The notes: a model not told the origin generated them from the sequence alone. Shown: positions 31,195 to 41,690, counted from the stretch's first letter. The stretch is 64,000 nucleotides of DNA from Pseudoalteromonas sp. NC201 (GCF_002850255.1 NZ_CP022522.1:1665001-1729000); one strand, 5' to 3'. Numbers and translations: made by a program.

Positions 31195-34053
31195 ATGTCT
31201 AAGTTCAAACCGAGTATGCTAACGCTTGCGCTGATTGCTGCAGGTGTGAGCCATGCTGCTCCTGTTGAAGATAACACTGCTAATAATGAAGAAAAAAACG
31301 TTGAGGTGATCGAAGTTCGAGGTATCTCGCGCAGTATCATCGCCTCAATCGATAAAAAAAGATTTAGCGACACCATTGCAGAAGTAGTTGATGCTGGAGA
31401 CTTAGCTTCCTTACCTGACGTGTCAATCGCTGACTCGTTGAGCCGTCTACCTGGGATCACCGCGGTAAGAGCAAGTGGGCAATCTTCGCAACTTAATATT
31501 CGCGGGATGAACGGCGACTTTATTCAAACCACATTAAACGGACGTGAGCAGGCGAGTACCAGTGGATATACTGCAGGTAGTCGCTGGATTTCATTCGACC
31601 AATATCCGTCAGAATTAATTAATCAAGCCGCAGTGTATAAATCACCAAAAGCGTCGCTGATTGAAGGCGGTGTTGCGGCTACGGTTGAACTTAAAACGGC
31701 AAACCCTCTCGATGCTGAAAAAGAACATAATTTTAATTCTTCGGTAAGATATTCCTACAATGATGCTGCATCAGATGTGGGCGCGGATTCAACAGGCGAA
31801 CGTATTAGTTTTTCATACCGAGGTAAATTCCTAAATGAGACACTTGGTTTTGCTATTGGTGGGGCGTATCTAAACCAACCAAATAACGCAATTGATATCT
31901 CAGCGCATGCTCCTACACGCTCTCAAGATTTTGATGGTGATGGTACAGAAGAGCGTTCGGTCAATGGCTTTCAATATCGTTCAGCCAAAGGCAGCGATGA
32001 AAGACTTGGCCTGTTAAGCACTTTGGTGTATCAGCCAACAGACGCATTCAAAGTCCAATTTGATTATTTCCATTCTAAGTTTGAATCGGAAGATAAAAAG
32101 AGCGGCTTAAATATTGAAGGATTCTCAAAAGATATTAACTCGTTGTATTCGGTTGATAATGCAGTTGTTAAAGACGGTTTTCTAGTTGCTGGGGATGTGA
32201 CTATTACTGATCCCAATGGCCCATGGGTTGAGATGCGCTCTGAAGACCAATCAACGGATTCAACCACCGACAGCTTTGGCTTAAACTTGCAATACACGAC
32301 AGATTCGTGGGAATTAAAGTTCGACTGGGCTCATAGTGAAGGGGAAAAAACGCGTAGAGATATGATTGCTTCAATGCATGCATATGAATACGGTACTTCT
32401 ACACTGGAAGATGGAACGTTAGTTAACACTTGGCAAGAATTAAGAAATCAAACCTTTTCTTTCGAACAAAGAGAGAAAGACTCACCACTGTTAACACTTG
32501 GCAATGGGTATACCGACCTATCTAATATGCGACTGGGTGATTGGGAACAATTTCCTCACAAGTACACAGACGAGTTAGATAGCGTTAAGGTTGATTTTAA
32601 GTATTTTATTGAGAACAGCTTTATTTCTTCGATTGAAGTTGGTGCGCGTTGGTCTGACCGTGAATTTACGGATCAACGCTCGACATTTAGATGGGGCGCA
32701 CGCGAAGGCCAAAATGGTTACCAGTTACCGGATGGCACCATCGTCACGAACAAAGGCTGTGAATTTAATGATCAGAACCACCCGTGTATTCCTCACGATT
32801 TGACGGGATATGTTTCGGTTAGAGATACTCGAGGTTTCCAATACTTGGAACTAGACCTTGAAGGTATCGCTAACGAAGTATTTGGTCCGGGCAATTATGA
32901 GGCACAGCAAACTTGGGGTCACAATTGGACGCTCATTGAAAGTGGCGCTGTTCGAGAAGAAGTATTAGCCGGTTATATTATGGCAAATATAGATACCGAA
33001 ATTGCCGACATACCAGTGACGGGTAATTTTGGCGTTCGAGTAGTAAAAACTGATACGAAATCAATAGGCATTCAACAGATCCAAGGCGATGAAGTTGGTG
33101 ACTCAATCATCGATGATAATGGCGTTGAAAGAACCGATTATCGCCATGTTAATTACGGCCCTGAGTATACGGACACATTGCCTTCACTAAACCTCAATTT
33201 CAGAGTGAGTGACACGGACCAAATTAGGTTTGCAGCTGCAGAAGTTATTGGCCGTCCACCTGTCTACCAGCTTAGAGGTGGTGCAGGGTCTTGGGCTGAC
33301 ACCGCAAATGATGGTACTAGTCCTCGTTATAATGTGTGGTCAAAAGGTAACCCAAATTTAGACCCGTTTAGAGCGACTCAAATTGATTTATCTTATGAGC
33401 GTTACTTTGAAGATGGTGGTGCTTTTGTTGCCGCGATATTCTGGAAAGATATTGAATCTTTGATTGAAAGTATTACTTATCAAGAAGGTGAGGTTGACTG
33501 GGCTGATATTGGCCTAGAGGTACCAGATGGGTTTGTTGCAGGTCAATACCAAACGACTCAGAACAATGATCAAGGTGGATACATAAGAGGTATTGAGCTG
33601 GCTTATACCACGATGTTTGATAATTTACCGGGTGTCTTTTCGGGCTTAGGTTTTAACGCTAACTATTCATATACCGAGAGCGAAACAACGGTAGATGGCG
33701 GTGGTAACTTCCCTGATCAGCAACTGCCACTCCCTGGTCTATCAAAAAATGTATGGAGTGCTACGGTATTTTGGAACATAGATTCGTTCACAACGCACCT
33801 GAATATCCGTTACCGTGATGAGTATGTATATGAAGGGGCTTCACCAGGAGGCTCTTCTCTAGCTTGGGCTGATGAATATACTGTTGTTGATTGGCAGGCA
33901 TCGTACAACTTTGAGAATGGTTTGGAAGCCGTCTTACAGGTTAATAACCTAACTGATGAGCCAAATACTACTAATTATGGTACTGCACTTGCCACTGGTG
34001 AGTACAAAGAGTTTGGTCGCCAGTATTATTTAGGGTTCAACTATAGCTTCTAA
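31195..34053 (+). CDS. TonB-dependent receptor, probable maltodextrin/starch oligosaccharide uptake
   Basis: This is a 952-residue outer-membrane transporter. A signal peptide ends at SHAA (residue 22). The TonB box-like VEVIEVRGI (about 36-44) precedes a plug domain (about 60-170, with SLSRLPGITAVRASGQSSQLNIRGM) and a 22-strand barrel ending in aromatic NYSF. It would carry oligosaccharides across the outer membrane using TonB energy. Context gives the substrate: the next genes encode amylase, glucoamylase and a sugar transporter, and the divergent gene an alpha-glucosidase. No STN sigma-signalling domain is present, in keeping with LacI-type control. Confidence 0.9.
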   Translation: MSKFKPSMLTLALIAAGVSHAAPVEDNTANNEEKNVEVIEVRGISRSIIASIDKKRFSDTIAEVVDAGDLASLPDVSIADSLSRLPGITAVRASGQSSQLNIRGMNGDFIQTTLNGREQASTSGYTAGSRWISFDQYPSELINQAAVYKSPKASLIEGGVAATVELKTANPLDAEKEHNFNSSVRYSYNDAASDVGADSTGERISFSYRGKFLNETLGFAIGGAYLNQPNNAIDISAHAPTRSQDFDGDGTEERSVNGFQYRSAKGSDERLGLLSTLVYQPTDAFKVQFDYFHSKFESEDKKSGLNIEGFSKDINSLYSVDNAVVKDGFLVAGDVTITDPNGPWVEMRSEDQSTDSTTDSFGLNLQYTTDSWELKFDWAHSEGEKTRRDMIASMHAYEYGTSTLEDGTLVNTWQELRNQTFSFEQREKDSPLLTLGNGYTDLSNMRLGDWEQFPHKYTDELDSVKVDFKYFIENSFISSIEVGARWSDREFTDQRSTFRWGAREGQNGYQLPDGTIVTNKGCEFNDQNHPCIPHDLTGYVSVRDTRGFQYLELDLEGIANEVFGPGNYEAQQTWGHNWTLIESGAVREEVLAGYIMANIDTEIADIPVTGNFGVRVVKTDTKSIGIQQIQGDEVGDSIIDDNGVERTDYRHVNYGPEYTDTLPSLNLNFRVSDTDQIRFAAAEVIGRPPVYQLRGGAGSWADTANDGTSPRYNVWSKGNPNLDPFRATQIDLSYERYFEDGGAFVAAIFWKDIESLIESITYQEGEVDWADIGLEVPDGFVAGQYQTTQNNDQGGYIRGIELAYTTMFDNLPGVFSGLGFNANYSYTESETTVDGGGNFPDQQLPLPGLSKNVWSATVFWNIDSFTTHLNIRYRDEYVYEGASPGGSSLAWADEYTVVDWQASYNFENGLEAVLQVNNLTDEPNTTNYGTALATGEYKEFGRQYYLGFNYSF

Positions 34054-34211
34054 TTATTAGCAAGCATTCATGGCCACCAAAGTAACACCTGCTTTGGTGG
34101 CTTTTTTATAGTCGCTCACTGTGTAATGAGTGGTTATCATCAATTATCTAAATTGATATGTTTGTTTCACTTTCAATACGTGGTTTTTAATAGGTTTAAG
34201 GTGCGAAGGCG

Positions 34212-35726
34212 ATGAAAAATCAGAAAATAGTGATTTTAGGTGGTGGAACTGCAGGTTGGATGGCCGCGAATATGATGGCAAAAAGCTGGGCAGATAAAGC
34301 GATAGAAATCACTGTGGTTGAATCTTCTAGCATCGGGACTATTGGTGTTGGTGAAGGGTCTACTCCGCAGTTCAAAGGATTTATGGACTATTTAGGTATC
34401 TCGGAAGCCGAGTGGATGCCGGCTTGTAATGCGACCTATAAAAATGGCATTCGGTTTATAGATTGGTCGACAAAACCTGGGTTTTCTAGCTATTTTCACC
34501 CATTTCCTGCACAACCTGACGACTACAGTGCACCGGCTTTTTTTCATAACAGCTTTGTTCGGCGTAAGGCGATTGACGTAGAGGGCCACCCAGACCACTT
34601 TTTTTTAGCAACTCACTTGGCTGATTTAAATAAATCCCCAATTGCTGCAGAAAGCTTCCCATTCGAAATTAATTATGGTTATCACTTTGACTCAGCTTTG
34701 CTTGGCCAGTTGTTGGCTCGCAAAGCGGCTGAGTTTAATGTAAAACACATTGATGCCACAATTACTGACGTTCGAAAACACGTTGATGGTGATATTGCGG
34801 CACTGATAACGTCTGATGGTACGGAAATCGCTGGTGATATTTTTATTGACTGCTCGGGCTTCAAAAGTTTACTGCTACAACACACTTTAGGCGTGGGGTT
34901 CGAGTCATTCGAGTCCAATTTATTTAACGACGCTGCGGTCGTTATACCTACCAAGCAACTTGACACTATCCGCTCCGAAACACAATCTGTTGCGCGTCAA
35001 TTTGGGTGGTCTTGGCACATTCCATTAACGAATCGTATCGGTAACGGTTATGTTTATAGTCAGCGTTACTGTAATGCGGATCAAGCCGAAACCGAGCTAA
35101 GGGCGGCTTTGGGTTTGTTGGACTCAGAAGTAGAAGCTCGACATATAAAAATGAAAGTCGGGCAAGTTAAAGCACACTGGAGTAAAAACTGCATAGCGAT
35201 TGGTTTATCTCAGGGCTTCATAGAGCCATTAGAAGCAACCGCTTTGCATATAGTCCAAGAAACCGTTCAAAGTTTCATTGAATGCTACCAAGATGCGGAT
35301 TTTACCGATGGTAACAGAGATAAACACAACCGCGCTTTGAGCGAACGGTATCAGGCTATTCGAGACTATATCGTCGCTCATTATCGTGTGAATAGTCGTA
35401 CTGACACCAACTACTGGCTTGATAATGCCAACAATAACCACTTATCGCGGTCACTCTATCAAATTTTACAGACTTGGGTTTCTGGTAACAACTTATCGGA
35501 TGAATTAGTTCGCCAAAACGTTGACCAATATTACCCTTCAGTCAGCTGGCATTGTTTATTGGCAGGTTATGGTATCTACCCAGAACAAGCTCAGCTTAAG
35601 TCAGGCAATGCCCTAGCAAACCAACATAGCATCGAAAAAGTGAATGACTTCATCAGACGATGTGGATTGAATTTTAAAGATCACCGAATGGAGCTAGAAA
35701 GCTTTGCGGCAAATGTTCACAAGTAA
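34212..35726 (+). CDS. Flavin-dependent tryptophan halogenase-like protein in the starch locus
   Basis: This 504-residue protein resembles PrnA-type flavin-dependent halogenases. The FAD motif ILGGGTAGWMAA is at residues 8-19, the catalytic lysine equivalent to PrnA Lys79 is Lys77 (ATYKNGIRF), and the halogenase signature WxWxIP is present as WSWHIP. It lies between the TonB receptor and the amylase on the same strand. Halogenase-like genes of this type recur next to TonB receptors in Caulobacter and Alteromonadales carbohydrate loci, where their role is unknown. Halogenation of a free indole is not implied by the context. Whether it halogenates, or modifies something in sugar uptake, cannot be told from sequence. 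Confidence 0.85.
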   Translation: MKNQKIVILGGGTAGWMAANMMAKSWADKAIEITVVESSSIGTIGVGEGSTPQFKGFMDYLGISEAEWMPACNATYKNGIRFIDWSTKPGFSSYFHPFPAQPDDYSAPAFFHNSFVRRKAIDVEGHPDHFFLATHLADLNKSPIAAESFPFEINYGYHFDSALLGQLLARKAAEFNVKHIDATITDVRKHVDGDIAALITSDGTEIAGDIFIDCSGFKSLLLQHTLGVGFESFESNLFNDAAVVIPTKQLDTIRSETQSVARQFGWSWHIPLTNRIGNGYVYSQRYCNADQAETELRAALGLLDSEVEARHIKMKVGQVKAHWSKNCIAIGLSQGFIEPLEATALHIVQETVQSFIECYQDADFTDGNRDKHNRALSERYQAIRDYIVAHYRVNSRTDTNYWLDNANNNHLSRSLYQILQTWVSGNNLSDELVRQNVDQYYPSVSWHCLLAGYGIYPEQAQLKSGNALANQHSIEKVNDFIRRCGLNFKDHRMELESFAANVHK

Positions 35727-35770
35727 CTTGGTATTAATCGTTATAAATAAAATCTAATTAAGGGTCTCTC

Positions 35771-35784
35771 TGAATACATATGTG
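35771..35784. promoter_or_regulatory. Weak operator-like site upstream of the amylase gene
   Basis: TGAATACATATGTG matches 11 of 14 positions of the site TGAATACGTATGCA at 31049. It lies 62 bp before the amylase start. Confidence 0.35.
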
Positions 35785-35845
35785 ATGGGTTCAGTACGTT
35801 CGTTTACGCAAGTAGACTCTTTTAAAACAGCATTATGACAACACT

Positions 35846-37720
35846 ATGAAAAATAAATCTCTACTATTGGCTGTGTCAGCGCTTTTGGGTGGTGCAGTGA
35901 GTTTAAGCGGCTGTGGCCCCAAGCCAGTTGATAAAAAAACCGAACAAATGACATTGCAATCGGAAGTGGCGCCAGTGAGCAAACCTGTTGTTTATCAAGT
36001 ATTCACAAGGCTCTTTGGCAACACCAAAGCGGTGAACAAACCTTGGGGAACAATAGAGGAAAACGGCGTAGGCAAGTTTTCTGATTTTACTCCTACCGCA
36101 TTACAACAAATTAAGGCTATGGGTGTGACCCATGTTTGGTATACCGGCGTGCTCCATCACGCAGTAGTGACGGATTATAGTAAGTATGGGATCAGCCAAG
36201 ATGATCCTGATGTTGTAAAAGGCAGAGCGGGTTCACCTTATGCAATAAAAGATTACTATAACGTTAACCCTGATCTTGCGAACGATCCTTCTGCGCGACT
36301 GGCTGAATTTGAAGCCTTAATTGAACGTACACATGACGCCGGCTTGAAAGTGATCATCGATATTGTGCCAAACCATGTCGCTCGTAACTATGAGTCACTC
36401 GGTGCGCCTAAAGGAACTGTCGATTTTGGCGCGAATGACGACACGCAAGTTGCATATGCTAGGGACAATAACTTTTATTACGTGGTTGGTGAGGAATTTA
36501 CAGTACCAACGAGTGAAGGCTATCAGGTGTTAGGTGGTGGATCTCATCCATTGGCGGATGGCAAATTTGCAGAAAATCCAGCAAAGTGGACCGGTAACGG
36601 TGCTCGTGCGGCAAAGCCTGATATTAATGATTGGTATGAAACCGTCAAAGTGAATTACGGGGTGAAGCCTGACGGTAGCTACGATTTCGAACGCCTGCCT
36701 GACGATTATGCTCAGCAGGATTACCGTGCACATTTTGAATTTTGGCAACACAAGCAATTGCCAGATAGTTGGTACAAATTTCAAGCCATTACGCACTTTT
36801 GGTTAGAAAAGGGCGTAGACGGTTTCCGTTACGATATGGCGGAAATGGTGCCAGTAGAGTTTTGGAGCTTCCTAAACTCTTCGATTAAAACAAAAAATCC
36901 TGAAGCTTTCTTGCTTGCAGAAGTCTATAACCCCACTTTATATCGCCCGTATATCAAGCAAGGGAAGATGGATTACCTCTACGACAAAGTGGGTTTCTAC
37001 GACACGTTAAAGGTGTTAATGCAAGGCAAAGGTAGTGCCCAAGCCGTATTGGATAGTCATCTATCGGTAGCCGATATTGCCCCACATATGTTGCACTTTT
37101 TAGAAAACCATGATGAGCAGCGTATCGCAAGCCCTGAATTTGTAGGCGATCCGCTAAAAGGTAAACCCGCTATGGTGGTTAGTCACCTGATAAGCACAGC
37201 GCCATCGATGATCTATTTTGGACAAACATTAGGGGAGGATGGCTCTGAGCAGGCGGGGTTCGGCAGCCCAAGCAGAACCAGTATCTTTGACTATATTGGT
37301 GTACCCGAACATCAGAAATGGATGAATGACGGGAAGTTTGATGGCGCGCTTCTTTCAAATGAGCAGAAGGCGCTTCGTAATTACTACGTCAAATTACTCA
37401 ATCTTGCAAAACAGCCGGCGATTGCGGCTGGTGAATACCAGCAAGTCACCCTGAGTGCTGAGATGCCAAGCAATGCTGAAACAGTTATGGCATTTGGCCG
37501 TAAATTAGGTCAACAAAAGTTGTTGGTCGTGAGCAACTTTAATGCGGAACAAGAACAAATAGTCACCGTAAATCTGCCTAAAGACTGGCATGGTGCTTAT
37601 AACGATATTTTAGAGTCACACCCGACTTTACAATTACAACCAACGACTGATGGCGAGCACGTCAACGCAACGATTGCGCTAGCGCCGCTTGCCAGCGCGG
37701 TTTATCAAGTAGAGAAGTAA
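35846..37720 (+). CDS. Alpha-amylase lipoprotein, glycoside hydrolase family 13
   Basis: The 624-residue protein has a lipoprotein signal with lipobox LSGC (Cys23), so it should be anchored in the outer or inner membrane facing the periplasm or surface. The GH13 catalytic sites are in DGFRYDMAEM (Asp nucleophile), LLAEVYNP (Glu acid/base) and FLENHDEQR (Asp). It would cut alpha-1,4 links of starch or maltodextrins entering through the TonB receptor. The MFS transporter starts three bases after its stop, so the two are co-translated. Confidence 0.92.
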   Translation: MKNKSLLLAVSALLGGAVSLSGCGPKPVDKKTEQMTLQSEVAPVSKPVVYQVFTRLFGNTKAVNKPWGTIEENGVGKFSDFTPTALQQIKAMGVTHVWYTGVLHHAVVTDYSKYGISQDDPDVVKGRAGSPYAIKDYYNVNPDLANDPSARLAEFEALIERTHDAGLKVIIDIVPNHVARNYESLGAPKGTVDFGANDDTQVAYARDNNFYYVVGEEFTVPTSEGYQVLGGGSHPLADGKFAENPAKWTGNGARAAKPDINDWYETVKVNYGVKPDGSYDFERLPDDYAQQDYRAHFEFWQHKQLPDSWYKFQAITHFWLEKGVDGFRYDMAEMVPVEFWSFLNSSIKTKNPEAFLLAEVYNPTLYRPYIKQGKMDYLYDKVGFYDTLKVLMQGKGSAQAVLDSHLSVADIAPHMLHFLENHDEQRIASPEFVGDPLKGKPAMVVSHLISTAPSMIYFGQTLGEDGSEQAGFGSPSRTSIFDYIGVPEHQKWMNDGKFDGALLSNEQKALRNYYVKLLNLAKQPAIAAGEYQQVTLSAEMPSNAETVMAFGRKLGQQKLLVVSNFNAEQEQIVTVNLPKDWHGAYNDILESHPTLQLQPTTDGEHVNATIALAPLASAVYQVEK

Positions 37721-37723
37721 GCT

Positions 37724-39223
37724 ATGCAACAAGAACAACAAAAACCACAACTCAGTTTTTGGCAGATATGGAATATGTGCTTTGGGTTTCTTGGGATCCA
37801 ATTTGGTTTTGCACTGCAAAACGGCAATGTGAGTCGTATTTTTCAAACCCTCGGTGCCAAGGTCGATGACATCCCTATATTGTGGGTTGCAGCGCCCTTA
37901 ACGGGTTTAATCGTGCAGCCAATTATCGGCTACTGGAGTGATAGAACATGGGGAAAACTTGGGCGTAGAAGACCATTTTTCTTGTGGGGGGCTATTCTCA
38001 CCACGCTATCGCTTTTCATTATGCCCAATTCTCCAACGCTTTGGATTGCGGCGGGTATGCTGTGGATCATGGATGCGTCGATCAACGTCACGATGGAGCC
38101 GTTTAGAGCATTAGTAGGTGATAATCTGAATGAAAAGCAACGTGCTACAGGTTATGCGATGCAGAGCTTTTTCATTGGTGTCGGTGCCGTGGTCGCGTCT
38201 GCGCTGCCTTGGATGATGACTAATTGGTTTGAGGTGAGTAACACAGCTCCTGCAGGACAAATCCCTGACTCGGTAAAATACGCATTTTACTGGGGGGGAG
38301 CTATCTTGTTCATCTCCGTATTGTGGACGATTCTAAAAACGAAAGAATATAGCCCTGAGCAACTCGCAGCCTTTGAACAAGCGCAAACGAATACGCAGAG
38401 CGCAACTCAATCAGACTTACCTGTGAACTTTTTAAAAGGCAGTGCGGTGAGCGGTTTCATTGGCGTTATTGTACTGCTTGCCGTTGCACTTCTTGGCCTT
38501 GAAAAAGAGCTTTATTTGCTTAGCGGGCTGCTCATCGCTTTTGCAATTGTATTTGTCATTGCGCATGTGATGCAGCAAAAGCAGCGCGTAAGTAATGGTT
38601 TTTATCATGTTATTTTTGACTTATTTACGATGCCAAAGACCATGCAGCAGCTTGCTGTGGTGCAGTTTTTTAGCTGGTTTTCGCTATTTGCCATGTGGAT
38701 CTACACCACCTCAGCGGTGACGAGCCATCACTATGGTACGTCAGATGTAACGAGCAAGCTTTATAACGACGGTGCTGATTGGGTCGGGGTGTTATTTGCA
38801 GCCTACAATGGTTTTGCTGCTATTGCTGCGATGGTGATCCCATTCATGGTTAAGCGCATCGGTCTCAAAGGGGCACATGCAGCTAACTTGTTTTTTGGCG
38901 CAGTGTCTTTAATTAGCTTCAAATTTATCGGTGACCCCACATTACTTTGGTTGCCAATGGTGGGCATTGGCTTTGCTTGGGCATCTATTTTGTCATTACC
39001 TTACGCGATGTTAAGTAACGCTTTGCCAAGCAACAAAATGGGTGTATTTATGGGGATCTTTAACTTTTTTATCGTGATCCCACAATTACTCGCCGCCAGT
39101 ATTCTAGGTCTAATTCTGCGTCATGGTTTTGATAACCAACCGATATTCGCACTCGTCATCGGAGGCGTGTCATTTTTACTCGCTGCATTAGCTGTTTCAA
39201 GAGTCACGATAAAGGCTCAATAA
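37724..39223 (+). CDS. MFS sugar transporter (maltose/maltodextrin or glucoside:cation symporter type)
   Basis: This 499-residue inner-membrane protein has about twelve hydrophobic segments. It carries the sugar-symporter signatures GYWSDRTWGKLGRRRPFFLWG (GxxxDRxxxRRG-like, cytoplasmic loop 2-3) and MEPFRALVGDNL, as in SLC45/GPH-like maltose transporters of Alteromonadales. It lies between the amylase and glucoamylase genes in one operon and would bring maltose or short maltodextrins into the cytoplasm for the alpha-glucosidase. Confidence 0.88.
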   Translation: MQQEQQKPQLSFWQIWNMCFGFLGIQFGFALQNGNVSRIFQTLGAKVDDIPILWVAAPLTGLIVQPIIGYWSDRTWGKLGRRRPFFLWGAILTTLSLFIMPNSPTLWIAAGMLWIMDASINVTMEPFRALVGDNLNEKQRATGYAMQSFFIGVGAVVASALPWMMTNWFEVSNTAPAGQIPDSVKYAFYWGGAILFISVLWTILKTKEYSPEQLAAFEQAQTNTQSATQSDLPVNFLKGSAVSGFIGVIVLLAVALLGLEKELYLLSGLLIAFAIVFVIAHVMQQKQRVSNGFYHVIFDLFTMPKTMQQLAVVQFFSWFSLFAMWIYTTSAVTSHHYGTSDVTSKLYNDGADWVGVLFAAYNGFAAIAAMVIPFMVKRIGLKGAHAANLFFGAVSLISFKFIGDPTLLWLPMVGIGFAWASILSLPYAMLSNALPSNKMGVFMGIFNFFIVIPQLLAASILGLILRHGFDNQPIFALVIGGVSFLLAALAVSRVTIKAQ

Positions 39224-39233
39224 GGAGAACGAG

Positions 39234-41630
39234 ATGATTAAACTATCAACAATCGCACTTGCCTTGGTAAGTGCTGGCCTCATGGGTTGCGGATCACAGC
39301 AATCTGGCAATGAAACCCTGACGGCACCAGGTGCACCTGGCGTTAAACCTTATTGGTCATACTCTGGAAAAACGGGGATTGGTACGTCGTACGAAGCGTA
39401 CCAAGACGGCAAGTACAGCGATTCTACGGCTACTAAAGCAGTTTCAAAGGTATGGTTTTCTGTTGCAAAAGGGATGATCACAGAGACCATGTTTGGACTT
39501 ATTCACCAAGCGCAGATCAAAGACATGCAATTTATCATCGTGGGTGACGGCTTTGCAGTGAAAGAATCTGATACTGACGCTCTAGATGTCACGATTGACT
39601 ACCTTTATAAAGATGCCAGTGGGCGCCCGTTATCGCTGGCTTACAAAATATTAAGCAAGGATAAGCAAGGCCGTTTTACTCTTGAAAAGCATATTTTTAC
39701 CGACCCTGATGGACAAACCTTGTTTGTTCGAGCAAAAGTAGATACTGAATTCAAAAATGTACAGGCTGTTGTGAACGTTAATCCATACGTGAATAACAAT
39801 GGCTTAAACGATTTTGCAAAAGTGACAGAGCAAGGTTTGTTAGCATGGGAAGGTAAGAACTATCTCTCATTGCAGAGCAAAACCGGCTTTGTTGAAGCAT
39901 CTGTCGGTTTTACTGGCACCAGCGATAATTTAGCGGCACTTGAGACTACAGGACATATAGCTCTGGCTTATGCATCTACAGGCAAAGAGAGTGGCAACGT
40001 TAACTGGTTGGCAAACTTAGGACAAGTAAAGGGCAGCAGCACCTTTGACCTTACCTTGAGTTTTGGTCATTCTCAGCAGCAAAGCTTTGCTGAGGGGGCA
40101 GCCACATTAGCCAAAGGTTACGATAAAGTACTGGCTGATTATAATGGTCAAGGCACTGCGATGGGCTGGCAAGATTATCTCGAAAGTTTAGCGCCACTAG
40201 AGTCCATGACGGCAAATACCGCAGACAACGGCAAGTTACTTTACACCAGTGCGCTTGTGCTTAAGGCGCAAGAAGATAAAACCCATGCCGGTGCACTGAT
40301 AGCATCGTTGTCGAATCCGTGGGGTGACACAGTACCAGCAGAACAAGGCCATACCGGTTATAAAGCAGTATGGGTGCGTGATTTTTATCAAGTAGCGATG
40401 GCATTTTTGGCGATGGGAGATACACAAACAGCACTCACTGCTTTTGAGTATCTAGAAAAAGTGCAAGTTACGGATAAAACACCGGGTAACCATGGTGATA
40501 CCGGCTGGTTCTTACAAAAAACGCATGTAGATGGCGAGCTTGAGTGGGTTGGAGTACAGCTTGACCAAACAGCAATGCCGATTATGCTGGCATGGAAACT
40601 GTGGCAAGCGGGTGTGCTAAGCGATGATAGACTGGTTTATTGGTACAATAAGATGTTAAAGCCCGCGGCTAACTTTTTAGTTGAAGGAGGGCTGGCTAAA
40701 ATATTGTGGAATGACACGCAAATCATACCGCCTGCGACGCAACAAGAGCGTTGGGAAGAGCAAAATGGCTATTCACCATCGACTACCGCGGCAATCATTG
40801 CAGGCCTTGTGACGGCGAGCGACATTGCTAAATTGGCCGGTGATAAAGCGGGACAAGAGAAATTCCTTGCGACGGCGCAGCAGTACAATCGTGATGTTGA
40901 GTCATTCATGTTCACAACCAAAGGTAATCTGCAAAGCAAACACAGTGACGGTCAATATTTTTTCCGTATTGGACAAGACGAAAACCCTAATTCCAGTACG
41001 ACCTTAAATGCCAATAATGGCCGCAGCGGAATGGATAAGAAGCAAATCATCGACGGTGGCTTTTTAGAACTTGTGCGTTACGGGGTTAGAGGGGCTGATG
41101 CCCCAAGCATCGTGGCTACCATGCCTGAATATGATGATGAGTCGATAGCTGAAAACTTAAGAGTAAAATATAGCTTTAAATTTGATGGCGATGTTAATAG
41201 TTATCCGGGGTATCGCCGTTACGGTAACGACGGTTATGGTGAAGACGAGAAGCGCGGTATTAATTATGCCGAAAATGGTCAGAATACCGATGGCCAACGC
41301 GGTCGAGTGTGGCCTTTCTTTACCGGAGAGCGTGGTCACTATGATATTGCGCTGGCGCTGCTCGATGGTGAGTTAAGTGCGGATGAACAGAGCAAAATAC
41401 AAAATACCTACGTGAAGGGGATGGAGCACTTTGCTAATGAAGGCATGATGTTACCTGAGCAAGTATGGGATGGTGTGGGTAAAAATACCTTTGGCTATCA
41501 ACTTGGCGAAGGAACCAACTCAGCGACGCCTTTGGCTTGGACACATGCTGAATACGTAAAGTTAGTGCGCTCTCTTAATGAAAAACAAGTGTGGGATCAC
41601 TACCCAATCGTAGAAAGTAAACTGAAATAA
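39234..41630 (+). CDS. Glucoamylase (glucan 1,4-alpha-glucosidase) lipoprotein, glycoside hydrolase family 15
   Basis: This is a 798-residue lipoprotein with lipobox LMGC (Cys19). The N-terminal third (about 25-310; YWSYSGKTGIGTSYE) resembles the beta-sandwich glucodextranase N domain. The C-terminal alpha/alpha-barrel has the GH15 segments KAVWVRDFYQVA, RWEEQNGYSPST (general acid Glu) and LPEQVWDG (general base Glu). It would release glucose from the non-reducing ends of starch chains in the periplasm or at the surface. AAGGAG precedes the ATG. It is the last gene of the operon before a strong bidirectional terminator. Confidence 0.92.
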   Translation: MIKLSTIALALVSAGLMGCGSQQSGNETLTAPGAPGVKPYWSYSGKTGIGTSYEAYQDGKYSDSTATKAVSKVWFSVAKGMITETMFGLIHQAQIKDMQFIIVGDGFAVKESDTDALDVTIDYLYKDASGRPLSLAYKILSKDKQGRFTLEKHIFTDPDGQTLFVRAKVDTEFKNVQAVVNVNPYVNNNGLNDFAKVTEQGLLAWEGKNYLSLQSKTGFVEASVGFTGTSDNLAALETTGHIALAYASTGKESGNVNWLANLGQVKGSSTFDLTLSFGHSQQQSFAEGAATLAKGYDKVLADYNGQGTAMGWQDYLESLAPLESMTANTADNGKLLYTSALVLKAQEDKTHAGALIASLSNPWGDTVPAEQGHTGYKAVWVRDFYQVAMAFLAMGDTQTALTAFEYLEKVQVTDKTPGNHGDTGWFLQKTHVDGELEWVGVQLDQTAMPIMLAWKLWQAGVLSDDRLVYWYNKMLKPAANFLVEGGLAKILWNDTQIIPPATQQERWEEQNGYSPSTTAAIIAGLVTASDIAKLAGDKAGQEKFLATAQQYNRDVESFMFTTKGNLQSKHSDGQYFFRIGQDENPNSSTTLNANNGRSGMDKKQIIDGGFLELVRYGVRGADAPSIVATMPEYDDESIAENLRVKYSFKFDGDVNSYPGYRRYGNDGYGEDEKRGINYAENGQNTDGQRGRVWPFFTGERGHYDIALALLDGELSADEQSKIQNTYVKGMEHFANEGMMLPEQVWDGVGKNTFGYQLGEGTNSATPLAWTHAEYVKLVRSLNEKQVWDHYPIVESKLK

Positions 41631-41650
41631 CAAACAGTAAGTAAACCCAT

Positions 41651-41681
41651 AAAAATGCCGAAGATGAGTTCGGCATTTTTA
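41651..41681. terminator. Bidirectional terminator between glucoamylase and LacI-family regulator
   Basis: AAAAATGCCGAA pairs with TTCGGCATTTTT around GATGAG. A and T runs on both sides suit termination on both strands of the convergent genes. Confidence 0.92.
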
Positions 41682-41690
41682 TCGCTATTG

